DNA of 64,000 nucleotides from Nitrospirales bacterium. GTDB taxonomy: Bacteria; Nitrospirota; Nitrospiria; Nitrospirales; UBA8639. This document shows positions 45,326 through 53,974 of the stretch, piece by piece (positions within the stretch are counted from its first letter, which is position 1; every line of letters begins with the position of its first letter). The notes under the pieces were generated by a model that saw only the letters and a program-made list of their open reading frames with translations, did not search any database and had not been told where the DNA came from. Location of the stretch: positions 1 to 64,000 of the forward strand of contig JAJDVY010000004.1 of assembly GCA_022825885.1 (NCBI GenBank), written 5' to 3'. The translations under genes were made by a program, and so were the position numbers.

Positions 45326-46027
45326 ATGCCGAGAAAAAAACAATTTGCCGTTGAGGATGTCAGGCAGAAAGCGATGGTGACCTTCTGGAGCCGTGGCTAT
45401 AATGCGACGTCCTTACAGGATCTCGTGGGAACCATGGGGATCAACCGTGCGAGCCTCTACGAGACGTTCAACGATAAATATTCCCTCTTCCTCGATAGTT
45501 TATCCATCTACAAAGTGATCTACATCAAGTCCTACCTGGCGAAGCAAACGAAAAAGTATACTCCACGGGAAGCCATCATTCACTACTTTGGAGATATGAT
45601 CCTGAAGGCAGACGAACGAAACGGGTGTTTGATGGTCAATACGGCTTTGGAATTATCCCCGCATGACGAGAAAGTGGCGAAAATTGTCGATCAAAGCTTC
45701 CATTACATAGAAAGAAATTTCTTCCGCAGAATGATCGAGCGGGGTCAAGTCACCGGAGAAATCGCCAAGTCAGTGATTCCGATTACGACCGCACGCGCCT
45801 TGCTGAGCCTGCTTATCGGGTTGTGTGTCCTTTCCCGTAGCAATGCAAATAAGCCGGTGATGCAGGCGATCGTGTCCCAGGTGAAGTCGCTTTTACCCCT
45901 TGGCGATAACGTCGCCCTTCTCCACCCGACCTCGCGCCCCTCCAAAAACCACAGCGGGAAAGTCCGGCACCAACTTTCTCGCATGCCCCGCTTGAATGGC
46001 AAATCCAAGGAAGATATCGTTGTGTAG
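45326..46027 (+). CDS. TetR-family transcriptional regulator (copy 1)
   Basis: A 233-residue TetR protein. The N-terminal helix-turn-helix has DVRQKAMVTFWSRGYNATSL and GINRASLYETFNDKYSLF. The ligand domain has DERNGCLMVNTALELSPHDE with a cysteine. AAAGAAAGG precedes ATG 45326. The next gene is a close paralog with the same 5' leader, so the pair arose by tandem duplication. The cysteine next to NG is typical of the YP_001/AcuR-like group with electrophile-responsive members, but the signal is unknown. No adjacent target gene is obvious. Confidence 0.85.
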   Translation: MPRKKQFAVEDVRQKAMVTFWSRGYNATSLQDLVGTMGINRASLYETFNDKYSLFLDSLSIYKVIYIKSYLAKQTKKYTPREAIIHYFGDMILKADERNGCLMVNTALELSPHDEKVAKIVDQSFHYIERNFFRRMIERGQVTGEIAKSVIPITTARALLSLLIGLCVLSRSNANKPVMQAIVSQVKSLLPLGDNVALLHPTSRPSKNHSGKVRHQLSRMPRLNGKSKEDIVV

Positions 46028-46065
46028 AAGTTGTGCAAGACATGTGTAAAAAAGAAAGGTAAGCC

Positions 46066-46743
46066 ATGCCGAGAAAAAAACGATTTGATACTGACGTGGT
46101 TATGGAGAAGGCGATGATAGCCTTCTGGGATCATGGCTACAGGGGAACGTCTCTTCAGGATCTCGTGGAATGCATGGGCATCAACCGAGCCAGCCTGTAT
46201 GACACGTTCGGCGATAAGTACGCTCTCTTTATTGAAACCCTGCACACCTACAATCGCACCTTCGTCAAGCCCTTGATGGAAGAACGAAGCAAGCAATATA
46301 CACCCCGCCAAGCCATCACCGGTTTATTCAAAGAAATCTGTGACGGGCTAGAAAAGGGTGAGGAACGAAACGGATGTTTTATCATCAATACGGCCTTGGA
46401 GTTATCGCCGCATGATGAAAAAATTTCGGACATTGTCAAGCAAACCTTCTCCTATGTCGAAAAAAATTTTTTCCGCAAAATGGTCAAACGGGGCCAGGCC
46501 TCTGGAGAGATTTCCAAATCAGTGGACCCAAGCACGACTTCGCGAGCCCTGCTCAACGTGTTGATCGGATTGCGAGTGCTTTCCCGCAACCATCCTGAAA
46601 AGGCGGTCCTGAACTCAGTCAAGCTCCAAGTAGAGGCGCTGTTGCCGCCAGGTGATCATGCCGTGCTTCCGCCCCCCGTCTCCAGACCCTGCAGGAGTCG
46701 GCGTCGCAGCATGTCGCCTCCCACCGTCACTCATGTAGCCTGA
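46066..46743 (+). CDS. TetR-family transcriptional regulator (copy 2)
   Basis: The 225-residue paralog of the preceding regulator. It shares MPRKK, GINRASLYDTFGDKYALF, and ERNGCFIINTALELSPHDEK, and the leader AAAAAAGAAAGG before the ATG. It has diverged mainly in the C-terminal tail, which is proline/arginine rich. It lies 38 bases downstream of copy 1 on one transcript. Divergence of the sensor region could mean different ligands or heterodimers. Confidence 0.85.
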   Translation: MPRKKRFDTDVVMEKAMIAFWDHGYRGTSLQDLVECMGINRASLYDTFGDKYALFIETLHTYNRTFVKPLMEERSKQYTPRQAITGLFKEICDGLEKGEERNGCFIINTALELSPHDEKISDIVKQTFSYVEKNFFRKMVKRGQASGEISKSVDPSTTSRALLNVLIGLRVLSRNHPEKAVLNSVKLQVEALLPPGDHAVLPPPVSRPCRSRRRSMSPPTVTHVA

Positions 46744-46765
46744 CAACAAGAAAGCCGGTTACGTG

Positions 46766-46800
46766 AGACCCTGCGGTAACGACAGGGCCTTTCGCGTTCT
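46766..46800 (+). terminator. Possible terminator after tandem TetR genes
   Basis: AGACCCTG (46766 onward) and CAGGGCCT (46783 onward) form a hairpin of 5 clean pairs plus extension with loop CGGTAACGA, followed by TTTCGCG and a T-rich stretch. Reasonable but short. Confidence 0.4.
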
Positions 46801-46885
46801 TTCTATCGCATCCTATCCCGTTTCATCGTTCGATTCTTCCAATCATTGCCCTGAACTTGCAAGGCTTTGTTGAACTGGTTAGGAT

Positions 46886-48469
46886 ATGGGAAGGAACTCT
46901 TGCGCAAACCTGCCTATGCTTCCAATCCCCGCACGACATACGCCGCGACGCCTTTTCGTCCTGCTCCTGTTTTGCATTTTCTGTTTTCCCTCCGCTTCCC
47001 AAGGAATCGAGCTTGCGTCGTTTGAGCAGAACGTCACGGAATACACCGTCAAGAACGGGTGGACCTTTATTCTCGTCGAACGCCCCGTCGCCCCGGTTTT
47101 TGCCTTTATGACAGCCGTGAACGTGGGGTCGGCCCAAGAAGAAACGGGACGGACCGGGCTCGCACACATGTTCGAACACATGGCCTTTAAAGGCACGCCT
47201 CGCCTCGGCACGAACAACTACGAAGAAGAAAAAAAAGCCTTGGAGGAATTGGAACAGGCGTATCTGGCTTTTCAGGAAGCCAAGTTGAATCCCGCGCCTG
47301 ACACCCGACGCATCGAAGACCTGTCTCGCGTCTTCAAAAGCAAGCAACGGGCCGCCGCGAAATTCGTGAAGAAGAATGAATTCTCCGACGTCGTTGAGCG
47401 AGAGGGCGGCGTGGCCGTCAATGCCTTTACCGGTGCCGACGTCACCGGCTATTTCTATGCACTCCCAGCGAACAAGATCGAACTCTTTTGTTATTTGGAA
47501 TCAGAACGATTCCTTCACCCGGTGTTTCGCGAATTCTACGAAGAACGGGACGTGGTCATGGAAGAGCGCCGAATGCGCACGGAAAGCCGGCCCGTCGGCC
47601 GGCTGTTTGAACAATTCGTGGTCACGGCCTTCACGGCTCATCCCTATCATCATCCGGTGATTGGCTATGCCAGTGACATTCAATCCTACACCATGACCGA
47701 TGCCAAGAAATTTTTTGAAACCTATTACATCCCGTCCAATATGGTGACGGCGATCGTCGGAGACATTGACCCGAAGACCCTGATCCCCCTGCTCGAAACC
47801 TATTTCGGCCGTATCCCCGGCAGGCCGACACCGCCGCCCCTGCGAACCGTGGAGCCGCCCTCGATTGCGGAGAAAGTGGTGACCATCAAAGATCCGGCTC
47901 AACCCTTTTACATGGAAGGCTACCATAAACCCGCAGCCACGCATCCCGATCAACCCATATACGACGCCATCGACGACATTTTAACGAACGGACGGACCTC
48001 CCGGTTCTATCGCTCATTGGTCCAGGACAAACAAATCGCCGTCGATGCCGGTGCCTATGGATCGTACCCGGGTGAAAAATATCCACACCTGTGGGTGGCG
48101 TATGCGGTGCCTGCGCGCGGGGTTACCAACGAAACGGTCCAACAAGCTATCCGCGAAGAATTGGATCGTCTGAAGACTGAAGACGTCACGGACGAGGAAT
48201 TGGCCAAGTTCAGGACAAGGGCCAAAGCCAGCCTGATCTACTCCCTCAAAAGCAATCTCGGGTTGGCCATGAGCTTGGCAGACTATCAGACCCTCTTCGG
48301 CGATTGGCGCGAACTGTTTCGCTACATTCAACGCTTTGACCGCGTGACAAAAGCGGACATCCGGCGTATCGCCCAACAAACGTTCAAGGCCTCCAATCGA
48401 GTCGTGGCGCAAATCGAAACCATCACGCAAGCCGCTCCTCCATCAAAGACACGCCGGAAAGAATCATGA
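46886..48469 (+). CDS. M16-family zinc metalloprotease, active-type subunit
   Basis: The 527-residue protein has a signal-like N-terminus (LFVLLLFCIFCFPSASQG) and the inverted zinc motif HMFEH in GLAHMFEHMAFKG (HxxEH), with a further acidic ligand in EREGGVAVNAFTGAD. A long charged insert (about residues 110-160) separates these. M16B peptidases act as heterodimers with an inactive partner, here the next gene. The start could be ATG 46886 or 46916. Function is probably periplasmic peptide degradation. Confidence 0.88.
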   Translation: MGRNSCANLPMLPIPARHTPRRLFVLLLFCIFCFPSASQGIELASFEQNVTEYTVKNGWTFILVERPVAPVFAFMTAVNVGSAQEETGRTGLAHMFEHMAFKGTPRLGTNNYEEEKKALEELEQAYLAFQEAKLNPAPDTRRIEDLSRVFKSKQRAAAKFVKKNEFSDVVEREGGVAVNAFTGADVTGYFYALPANKIELFCYLESERFLHPVFREFYEERDVVMEERRMRTESRPVGRLFEQFVVTAFTAHPYHHPVIGYASDIQSYTMTDAKKFFETYYIPSNMVTAIVGDIDPKTLIPLLETYFGRIPGRPTPPPLRTVEPPSIAEKVVTIKDPAQPFYMEGYHKPAATHPDQPIYDAIDDILTNGRTSRFYRSLVQDKQIAVDAGAYGSYPGEKYPHLWVAYAVPARGVTNETVQQAIREELDRLKTEDVTDEELAKFRTRAKASLIYSLKSNLGLAMSLADYQTLFGDWRELFRYIQRFDRVTKADIRRIAQQTFKASNRVVAQIETITQAAPPSKTRRKES

Positions 48470-48470
48470 C

Positions 48471-49943
48471 GTGAGAGAAGCCGCGTTCCGATACCTCCGG
48501 CAGGCCCCACGGCTTCTTCTGCCACGCGTATTTGCGTGCGCCGTCATGGTGTTGTCGCTTGCCACGCAGGCACCCGGTCAGGTGGACACCGTTGGGCAAC
48601 TGACGTACCCCCCTTTGCCGGACCTGCATATTCCCCAACCGACCCGAGTGGTCCTGGACAACGGCATGGTGGTGTTTCTCCTGGAAGATCATGAACTCCC
48701 GATCGTCCAGGTTTCGGCACGTATCCGGACCGGTTCCCGCCTGGAACCTGCCGGCAAGGTGGGCTTGGCCGCGCTCACGGGAACCGTCATGCGAAGCGGA
48801 GGCACCACGACGTGGACCGGCGACCAACTCGATACCTACCTGGAACGGAAAGCCGCCTCTATTGAAACCGGCATCGGCATCACCTCAGGCTCAGCCTCGA
48901 TGACGTGTTTGATCGAAGATTTTGCCGAGATCTTTGCGGTCTTTGGCAACGTCCTGCAACACCCGCGTTTCGGCCAGGAAAAACTGGCCCTCGCCAAAAA
49001 CAAGGCCATGGCCGGGATCGCCAGACAAAACGACAACCCCGGCGGAATCCTGTCCCGGGAATTTGCAAAGTTGATATACGGCAAGGATTCACCTTACGCC
49101 AGGGTCGAGACCTACGCCACAATCAACGCTATCTCCCGGCAGGATCTTGTTGATTGGCATGCCAAATATTTTGTCCCGAATCGCATCATCCTGGGCTTGG
49201 TCGGCGATTTCCAGACGAAGGAGGCCTTGGACCTGGTCAAACGCACACTCGGAAACTGGCCAAAAGGGAAATCCTTCGACGACCCGACCGTCCCGTACCA
49301 GACCTCTACCGCAAAAAAAGTCTATTACGTTGAAAAAAACGACATGACCCAGGCCAAGATCATCATCGGACATTTGGGACTCATACGAAAACACCCGGAC
49401 TATCATCCGGTGGTGATCATCAACCAAATTATCTCCGGTTCATTCGGAGCCCGGCTCTTTTCCAATATCCGTTCGCAAAAAGGATTGGCCTATGACGTGA
49501 ACGGCGGAATCGGATTCGGGTGGGACTATCCGGCCACAGCCAGTTTTTCCATGTCCACCAAGACCGACACCACACAAGCGGGCATTGACGCATTGCTGGA
49601 GGAAGCCCGGAAAATCATGGATACGGAACCTCCGACTGAAGAAGAAGTCCGCAAAGCCAAGGCCAGCCTGCTGAATTCTTTCGTTTTCTCAGTCGATTCT
49701 CCAGGAAAACTTCTCGGGAAACTTCTCACGTATGAATATTTCGGATATCCGGCTGATTGGCTGAGCCGGTTCAGAACGGGCATTGAACAAGCAACCGTGC
49801 CCCAAGTCCAAAAAGCGGCACGCACGCACATCAAACCGGACCAATTTGTCACCCTGATTATCGGTCCGCGACAGGAAACGGCTCCGGCCTTGGCGCGATA
49901 TGAAACCGTCGAAGAACTCGACATCTCCATCCCCGAATCGTAA
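48471..49943 (+). CDS. M16-family protease-like, inactive partner subunit
   Basis: The 490-residue product begins at GTG 48471, one base after the preceding stop. It has a signal-type N-terminus (LLLPRVFACAVMVLSLATQA) and the M16 fold (RVVLDNGMVVFLLEDHELP). At the HxxEH position it reads GLAALTGTVMRSGG, so the zinc ligands are lost. The rest contains the M16 C-terminal domain (FSNIRSQKGLAYDVNGGIGF). It is a pseudo-subunit paired with the active gene upstream. Confidence 0.88.
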   Translation: MREAAFRYLRQAPRLLLPRVFACAVMVLSLATQAPGQVDTVGQLTYPPLPDLHIPQPTRVVLDNGMVVFLLEDHELPIVQVSARIRTGSRLEPAGKVGLAALTGTVMRSGGTTTWTGDQLDTYLERKAASIETGIGITSGSASMTCLIEDFAEIFAVFGNVLQHPRFGQEKLALAKNKAMAGIARQNDNPGGILSREFAKLIYGKDSPYARVETYATINAISRQDLVDWHAKYFVPNRIILGLVGDFQTKEALDLVKRTLGNWPKGKSFDDPTVPYQTSTAKKVYYVEKNDMTQAKIIIGHLGLIRKHPDYHPVVIINQIISGSFGARLFSNIRSQKGLAYDVNGGIGFGWDYPATASFSMSTKTDTTQAGIDALLEEARKIMDTEPPTEEEVRKAKASLLNSFVFSVDSPGKLLGKLLTYEYFGYPADWLSRFRTGIEQATVPQVQKAARTHIKPDQFVTLIIGPRQETAPALARYETVEELDISIPES

Positions 49944-49997
49944 TACGACGAGACGTCTTCACGAAGAGAACCATGACGCCGGGGCCAAGAGAGGCTG

Positions 49998-50837
49998 ATG
50001 GACTTCCAAGCAATCATCAACCGCACGGTCCCGGCACTGACCCTGCTTGTTGTCCTCATCAACGTTGCGGGGTGCGCCACCAATCCGTACACGAACCGGT
50101 CGCAGTTTCTCCTGATCCCGGAAAGCCAGGAAGTTCACATGGGCAACCAGGCCTATGCCCAAACGCTCAATGATCCAAAGGTCGTCATCTCCAACAACCC
50201 GGAGGAAGTACAACCCGTGCGACGCGTGGCCGAACGGATTATTGCCGCGGCCCAACGTTCCAAATACGCCGAACGCGCGAAATCGTTCCAATGGGAAGTC
50301 ACCGTGATCAAAGACGATAAGACCAAGAATGCCTGGGCCCTTCCCGGCGGGAAAATCGCCTTCTACACGGGCATCTTCCCCGAGGCAAAGAACGAAAACG
50401 GGCTGGCGGCAATCATGGGGCATGAAGTCGTTCATGCCCTGGCCCGTCATGGCGCCGAACGAGTCAGCCAGCACTCGATAGCCAATGTGGGGATGCAGAT
50501 CGCCTCGGCAGCCCTGGACCTGAAACCCGTCACGCAGACATTGGCCCTGCAAGCGTTGGGAATCGGTGTCCTACTGCCCTTCGGTCGCAGCCATGAATCG
50601 GAAGCGGACTACATCGGGTTACTCCTGGCCGCCGAGGCCGGATACGACCCGAGAGAAGCTATACACCTGTGGGAACGCATGGCGGAATCGTCCAAAGATT
50701 CCCCTCCGGAATTTCTGTCAACGCACCCTGCCCACAAGACACGCATTGAAAACCTTCGACAATGGATGCCCGAGGCCATGGCACGTTACGAACGTGCCGA
50801 AAAAGCATCCGTCTCTACCCTTCCGGCTATCAAGTAA
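49998..50837 (+). CDS. M48-family metalloprotease lipoprotein
   Basis: The 279-residue protein has a lipobox ending NVAGC and a M48 catalytic domain: IMGHEVVHALARHG (HExxH, about residue 143) and FGRSHESEADYIGLLLAAEAG with the third ligand. The C-terminal STHPAHKTRIENL is typical. It resembles BepA/LoiP-type periplasmic proteases that monitor outer-membrane assembly. It is read in line after the M16 pair (54 bases), forming a three-protease operon. Confidence 0.9.
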   Translation: MDFQAIINRTVPALTLLVVLINVAGCATNPYTNRSQFLLIPESQEVHMGNQAYAQTLNDPKVVISNNPEEVQPVRRVAERIIAAAQRSKYAERAKSFQWEVTVIKDDKTKNAWALPGGKIAFYTGIFPEAKNENGLAAIMGHEVVHALARHGAERVSQHSIANVGMQIASAALDLKPVTQTLALQALGIGVLLPFGRSHESEADYIGLLLAAEAGYDPREAIHLWERMAESSKDSPPEFLSTHPAHKTRIENLRQWMPEAMARYERAEKASVSTLPAIK

Positions 50838-50949
50838 CGCTTCCGTGTGAGCAGAATTTCGACCAAGATGTGGTCGTTCACTCCTTAAGTGATACTTTTC
50901 CTTCTCTTCTCTTTCAAGGGGAACTATGCATTTAAAGGCGTGCCATGGT

Positions 50950-50981
50950 CTTGAAGTCTTGAAGTCTTGAAGTCTTGAAAG
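50950..50981. repeat. Tandem 8-base repeat CTTGAAGT (about 4 units)
   Basis: Three perfect CTTGAAGT units (50950-50973) are followed by CTTGAAAG. It lies just upstream of a small broken ORF and its ribosome-binding site, in the 50838-51118 intergenic stretch that holds no other gene. Confidence 0.85.
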
Positions 50982-50990
50982 GAGGGGAAG

Positions 50991-51153
50991 ATGGCACAGC
51001 TCACTGAAGAAGAGATATGTATATAATGGACTTGCAGGAGCTAGAGCAATCCGTTTGGCACAAGGAGAATTAACAGAGGCAGAGGAAGAACTATACAAGT
51101 ATCGGTTTAAGCATAGGATCATGGCTCTCTATGAAAGCTCGAAGGCTGTTTAG
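50991..51153 (+). pseudogene. Small ORF disrupted near a TA-rich repeat
   Basis: After GGAGGGG a start reads MAQLTEEEI, then stops. With one base inserted in ATATGTATATAAT (about 51014-51027) it continues as IYNGLAGARAIRLAQGEL and EAEEELYKYRFKHRIM to a TAG at 51151, giving about 54 residues. The in-register continuation suggests a short gene broken by a one-base change in a slippery TA tract. No family recognised. Either a pseudogene or a sequencing error. Confidence 0.4.
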
Positions 51154-51349
51154 TAAGGTCTTTCATCTGTTCAAGGCATTTCCTCAGACTATTGAAGCTG
51201 TCAGCCTTTTGAGTTTTTGTTGCAGCATCGAGGGCCATTCTTTCTTCAGCAGGATTGACAATTTCATTTAGAAACGGTTCCACACGAAGAAGTTCACGTC
51301 TTTCAAGAACATTGAGAAGATGGGCTATAAGAACTTGAAGAGCCGACAC
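51119..51349 (-). CDS. Hypothetical protein, doubtful
   Basis: A 76-residue frame with GTG start, helical in character (ALQVLIAHLLNVLERRELLR, LNEIVNPAEERMALD). Its 3' end overlaps the broken small ORF on the other strand. Upstream in the same frame residues rich in Cys/Arg read for about 25 codons without an ATG. No family recognised; it may be a gene remnant of the accessory island. 51350-51580 shows nothing further. Confidence 0.35.
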   Translation of the reverse strand: MSALQVLIAHLLNVLERRELLRVEPFLNEIVNPAEERMALDAATKTQKADSFNSLRKCLEQMKDLTKQPSSFHREP

Positions 51350-51580
51350 GTGGCAAGGAGGTCTCCAACAGTAGGCTCTCGTTTTGCATCTTGGTCGTTC
51401 ATAAGGAGCAATCCTTTCTTTTATAGAAAACAGCGAATTCGTGAAGCCTGCCAGCTAGACGCTTGCAGTTGAAGAAGCTTGATCCTGATGCAGTATCATA
51501 AGACTACGATTCGACGCGAGAAGAACTCAAAGAGACGTTTTGCATTCCATCAAAACAAGATGTTGGGTAACGGTTGTGGT

Positions 51581-52510
51581 TTACAGGCCAAACTGAATGC
51601 CCGTCTGATTCCGAAACTCCCAACAGGTGTTGGCATAATCCTTAAAGGCTTGTCGCGCCCTCAGCACATTCGACCATCGTTTGATCCAAGGCTTTCGCCC
51701 ACCCATGAAGTGCCAGAGCTTGGGGTCAGCCGTGGCGTCTCGCATCTGCTCACGCAACTCGTCTGAAATATCCCGAAACTTGGCTTTGCGCTGTTCTACA
51801 TCCCGAACAATTCCAGGGCGCAAATTCCATTTAAGCGGCAATTTGTACCATCGTTCTGCAAAAAACTCATTGAGTCGGTCCTGATCGGGAAACTCTCGAA
51901 AAGGCCGGAGTTTGTCGAAGCTGGCAAGGTCGGCATAATGAGGATGCTCGCCTCGAATGGTGTCACACTCCATCACCAACACGCCTGAATTGAAGTAGTT
52001 CTCTTTTGGGACAAAGCCCAACCCGGCTATCCGGTCAATATAGTTCATTCGTTTGCGTCGAGTCCGGGCAGGTCGAAACACGTCTGAGACTCGTGTGTTG
52101 AGAATCCGTCGTTCCAAGAACGTCACTTGGCCCATATCCGTACACGCACCAATCGGCATCCCCCTGAGGTCGGTTGATAGGAGTTCCCATACGTCACCCT
52201 TGACCAAGGTATCGGCGTCAATGAACAGGCACCGTTCCTTCTCTAGGCCGGGCAGAAGAAGTGGGAGCAGACTGACTGTCGGAAACCGTGGATTGACGTA
52301 TGCCTCCAATCCCGTTGCCTCAAAGTTCTTCACCTGAATGGACATTCCGCACGTTTCGTTGACGCCCTGAATCGCGTACTGGTTCTGTTCCGTGATCCCA
52401 TCAACATACATCGTAACATCAACAGGTTGGCTGGCATTCTTCCAGAGAGAATAAATGGAGACCAAGGCGGGTAGCACGTAGGCGGCATTCACGCCATAAA
52501 TGACTTGCAC
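51581..52510 (-). CDS. Family 8 glycosyltransferase
   Basis: From GTG 52510, with GGGGAG upstream, the 309-residue product has the GT8 pattern: MQVIYGVNAAYVLPALVSIY, the DxD motif in CLFIDADTLVKGD (about residue 93), and NSGVLVMECD. The C-terminal half is rich in Arg/Trp. GT8 enzymes transfer galactose or glucose from nucleotide sugars, typically to lipopolysaccharide. The acceptor is unknown. It stands alone at the edge of the accessory island. The 52511-52827 gap upstream shows no gene. Confidence 0.8.
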   Translation of the reverse strand: MQVIYGVNAAYVLPALVSIYSLWKNASQPVDVTMYVDGITEQNQYAIQGVNETCGMSIQVKNFEATGLEAYVNPRFPTVSLLPLLLPGLEKERCLFIDADTLVKGDVWELLSTDLRGMPIGACTDMGQVTFLERRILNTRVSDVFRPARTRRKRMNYIDRIAGLGFVPKENYFNSGVLVMECDTIRGEHPHYADLASFDKLRPFREFPDQDRLNEFFAERWYKLPLKWNLRPGIVRDVEQRKAKFRDISDELREQMRDATADPKLWHFMGGRKPWIKRWSNVLRARQAFKDYANTCWEFRNQTGIQFGL

Positions 52511-52827
52511 GGCAGGCTCCCCTTGAGAGTACAGGTTTAGGAGCGGCCTGACTGGACAGAGTCGGGCCTTGCTGTATCCCCCAGGTAATGGAAGACCCTG
52601 CGTATTTACCGTTGTTGGGACAATCTGCCGAGCACGGGAGCTACCCGCAATCACAGATCAGGTTCTTGTATTGGCAGGAGACCCGACGAAGGGCCACCTG
52701 AGAGATACAGCAGAGGAAAACGTAGCAAATTGTGAAGAGGGAATCAAGAACGAGAGAAAAGGATGTTATGGCTGCATTTTAGTATGTGTGTATATTAAAA
52801 TCTCTCAACACGAAAGTAAGGATAGGT

Positions 52828-52901
52828 GCCCTCATAGCTCAATGGAAAAGAGCACCCACCTACTAAGTGGATGGTTGTTGGTTCGAGTCCAACTGAGGGC
52901 A
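52828..52901 (+). tRNA. tRNA-Arg-like gene with unusual ACT anticodon
   Basis: A full cloverleaf folds: acceptor GCCCTCA/TGAGGGC, D-arm GCTC/GAGC, anticodon stem CCCAC/GTGGA with a C-A mismatch at its base, and T-arm GTTGG/CCAAC. The body closely resembles a bacterial tRNA-Arg(TCT), but the loop reads CTACTAA, giving anticodon ACT (52862-52864). The Arg-type A20, C35 and discriminator A remain, and no long variable arm is present, unlike tRNA-Ser. CCA is not encoded. GT at 52826-52827 could extend the acceptor by pairing with 52902-52903. Confidence 0.7.
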
Positions 52902-53138
52902 CACTATCTTTTTTTATTTCATGGCGATTCCCGCCGTTAAATATATAATTCCCTTGTAAGGAAGGGCGATGGGGAGGTAGACACTGAAAGTTGTATATGA
53001 ATCAGATAACTGCTCATCTCCCCAATTCACTCGTCGAAGCCGTGCAGATATCAAGAGGTGGTTTGGGAAATCTGAACAAGGGGGATAAGTGACATTTCTG
53101 CTCACGAGCGGCATTATTGCTGTCCATGAGGAGGAATC

Positions 53139-53450
53139 ATGACGAGACGACCACGCCGAAACCATAGCCCGACGTTTACGGCCAAGGTGGCGCTTGCCGC
53201 CATCCGCGGGGACCAGACGCTGGCGGAACTCGCCCAGCCGTTTGACGTACATCCGAACCAGCTCAAGCAGGGGAAGGATCAACTCCTGACGGGCATGACG
53301 GATGTCTTCGAGGGCGGGGTGAAGAAGGCGGCGCTCCCCGAGTCCGATGTCACCGCGCTGCATGCGAAAATCGGGCACTGGACCCTGGAGAATGATTTTT
53401 TAGCGGGTGCGCTCAGCAAGACCGGTCTGTTGCCGAGCGCAAGACGCTGA
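53139..53450 (+). CDS. IS3-family transposase OrfA
   Basis: The 103-residue protein is OrfA of an IS3 group element: MTRRPRRNHSPTFTAKVALA, TLAELAQPFDVHPNQLKQGK (helix-turn-helix), and WTLENDFLAGALSKTGLL with leucine-zipper spacing. AGGAGGAATC precedes the ATG. It ends at TGA overlapping the next start. The element looks incomplete, since OrfB is truncated. The 52902-53138 stretch upstream holds no gene, and an intact terminal repeat was not found. Confidence 0.85.
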   Translation: MTRRPRRNHSPTFTAKVALAAIRGDQTLAELAQPFDVHPNQLKQGKDQLLTGMTDVFEGGVKKAALPESDVTALHAKIGHWTLENDFLAGALSKTGLLPSARR

Positions 53451-53734
53451 TGGCCCGCACGCACCGCGTGAGTATCAGCCGTCAAGCCCGGCTGCTTGGC
53501 ATCAGTCGGGGCAGTGTCGACTCCCAGCGTCGCCCTCCCTCGGCCGTCGAGCTGGCGTTGATGCGCCGGCTGGATGCGTTGTATGTGGAGTATCCCTTTG
53601 CGGGCAGTCAGGCCATCGAACGATACCTTGAAGATTTTGACGACCTTGCCATAGCCTTGGAACGGCTGCGCGAGCCCGCCGACCCTGTACTGGATTGGAA
53701 TCAGGTGAAGCGGGAGCTACTCCATTCAGATTAA
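53450..53734 (+). pseudogene. IS3 OrfB remnant fused to an antitoxin tail
   Basis: The first half (to about 53613) is OrfB N-terminal sequence: RVSISRQARLLGISRGSV, ALMRRLDALYVEYPFAG. At GSQ the homology stops before the DDE domain. The continuation AIERYLEDFDDLAIALERL and PVLDWNQVKRELLHSD matches the C-terminal part of RelB/RHH-type antitoxins. An IS end or deletion has joined the two. No toxin gene follows. 53735-53974 shows no gene. Confidence 0.75.
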
Positions 53735-53873
53735 ACAGAGTACAGCCAAGTTTCATACAGTGAAACCAAAACCTAGCGTCCCCGCACAGCAATCGTCGCC
53801 AAACTCGACGCCATTAAGGCCCAGGCCCGAGAAACAAACAAGGTATCACGGGTAATTTTGAGGACAATTAGGC

Positions 53874-53879
53874 TATAAT
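53874..53879 (+). promoter_or_regulatory. Possible -10 box for the AAA/DUF4276 operon
   Basis: A perfect TATAAT lies about 95 bases before the ATPase ATG. No convincing -35 hexamer stands at 16-18 bases, so it may be weak or activator dependent. Confidence 0.3.
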
Positions 53880-53974
53880 CTACAAATCAGCAACGTCGTC
53901 CGGATAGTTCTCACAACGTCATGGGCACATCAACCGGCTAGCACAGCAATTCCCCGAAAACGAAGAGCGGCAAC

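Noticed and set aside
50950-50981. CTTGAAGT tandem units as the start of a CRISPR-like array
   Set aside because: Units are contiguous without spacers; it is a simple tandem repeat.
51479-51766. Plus-strand 95-codon frame overlapping the GT8 gene
   Set aside because: Its second half is antisense to the glycosyltransferase C-terminus, which is convincingly coding.
52569-52940. Plus-strand 123-codon frame
   Set aside because: It runs through the tRNA-like gene and has no family pattern.
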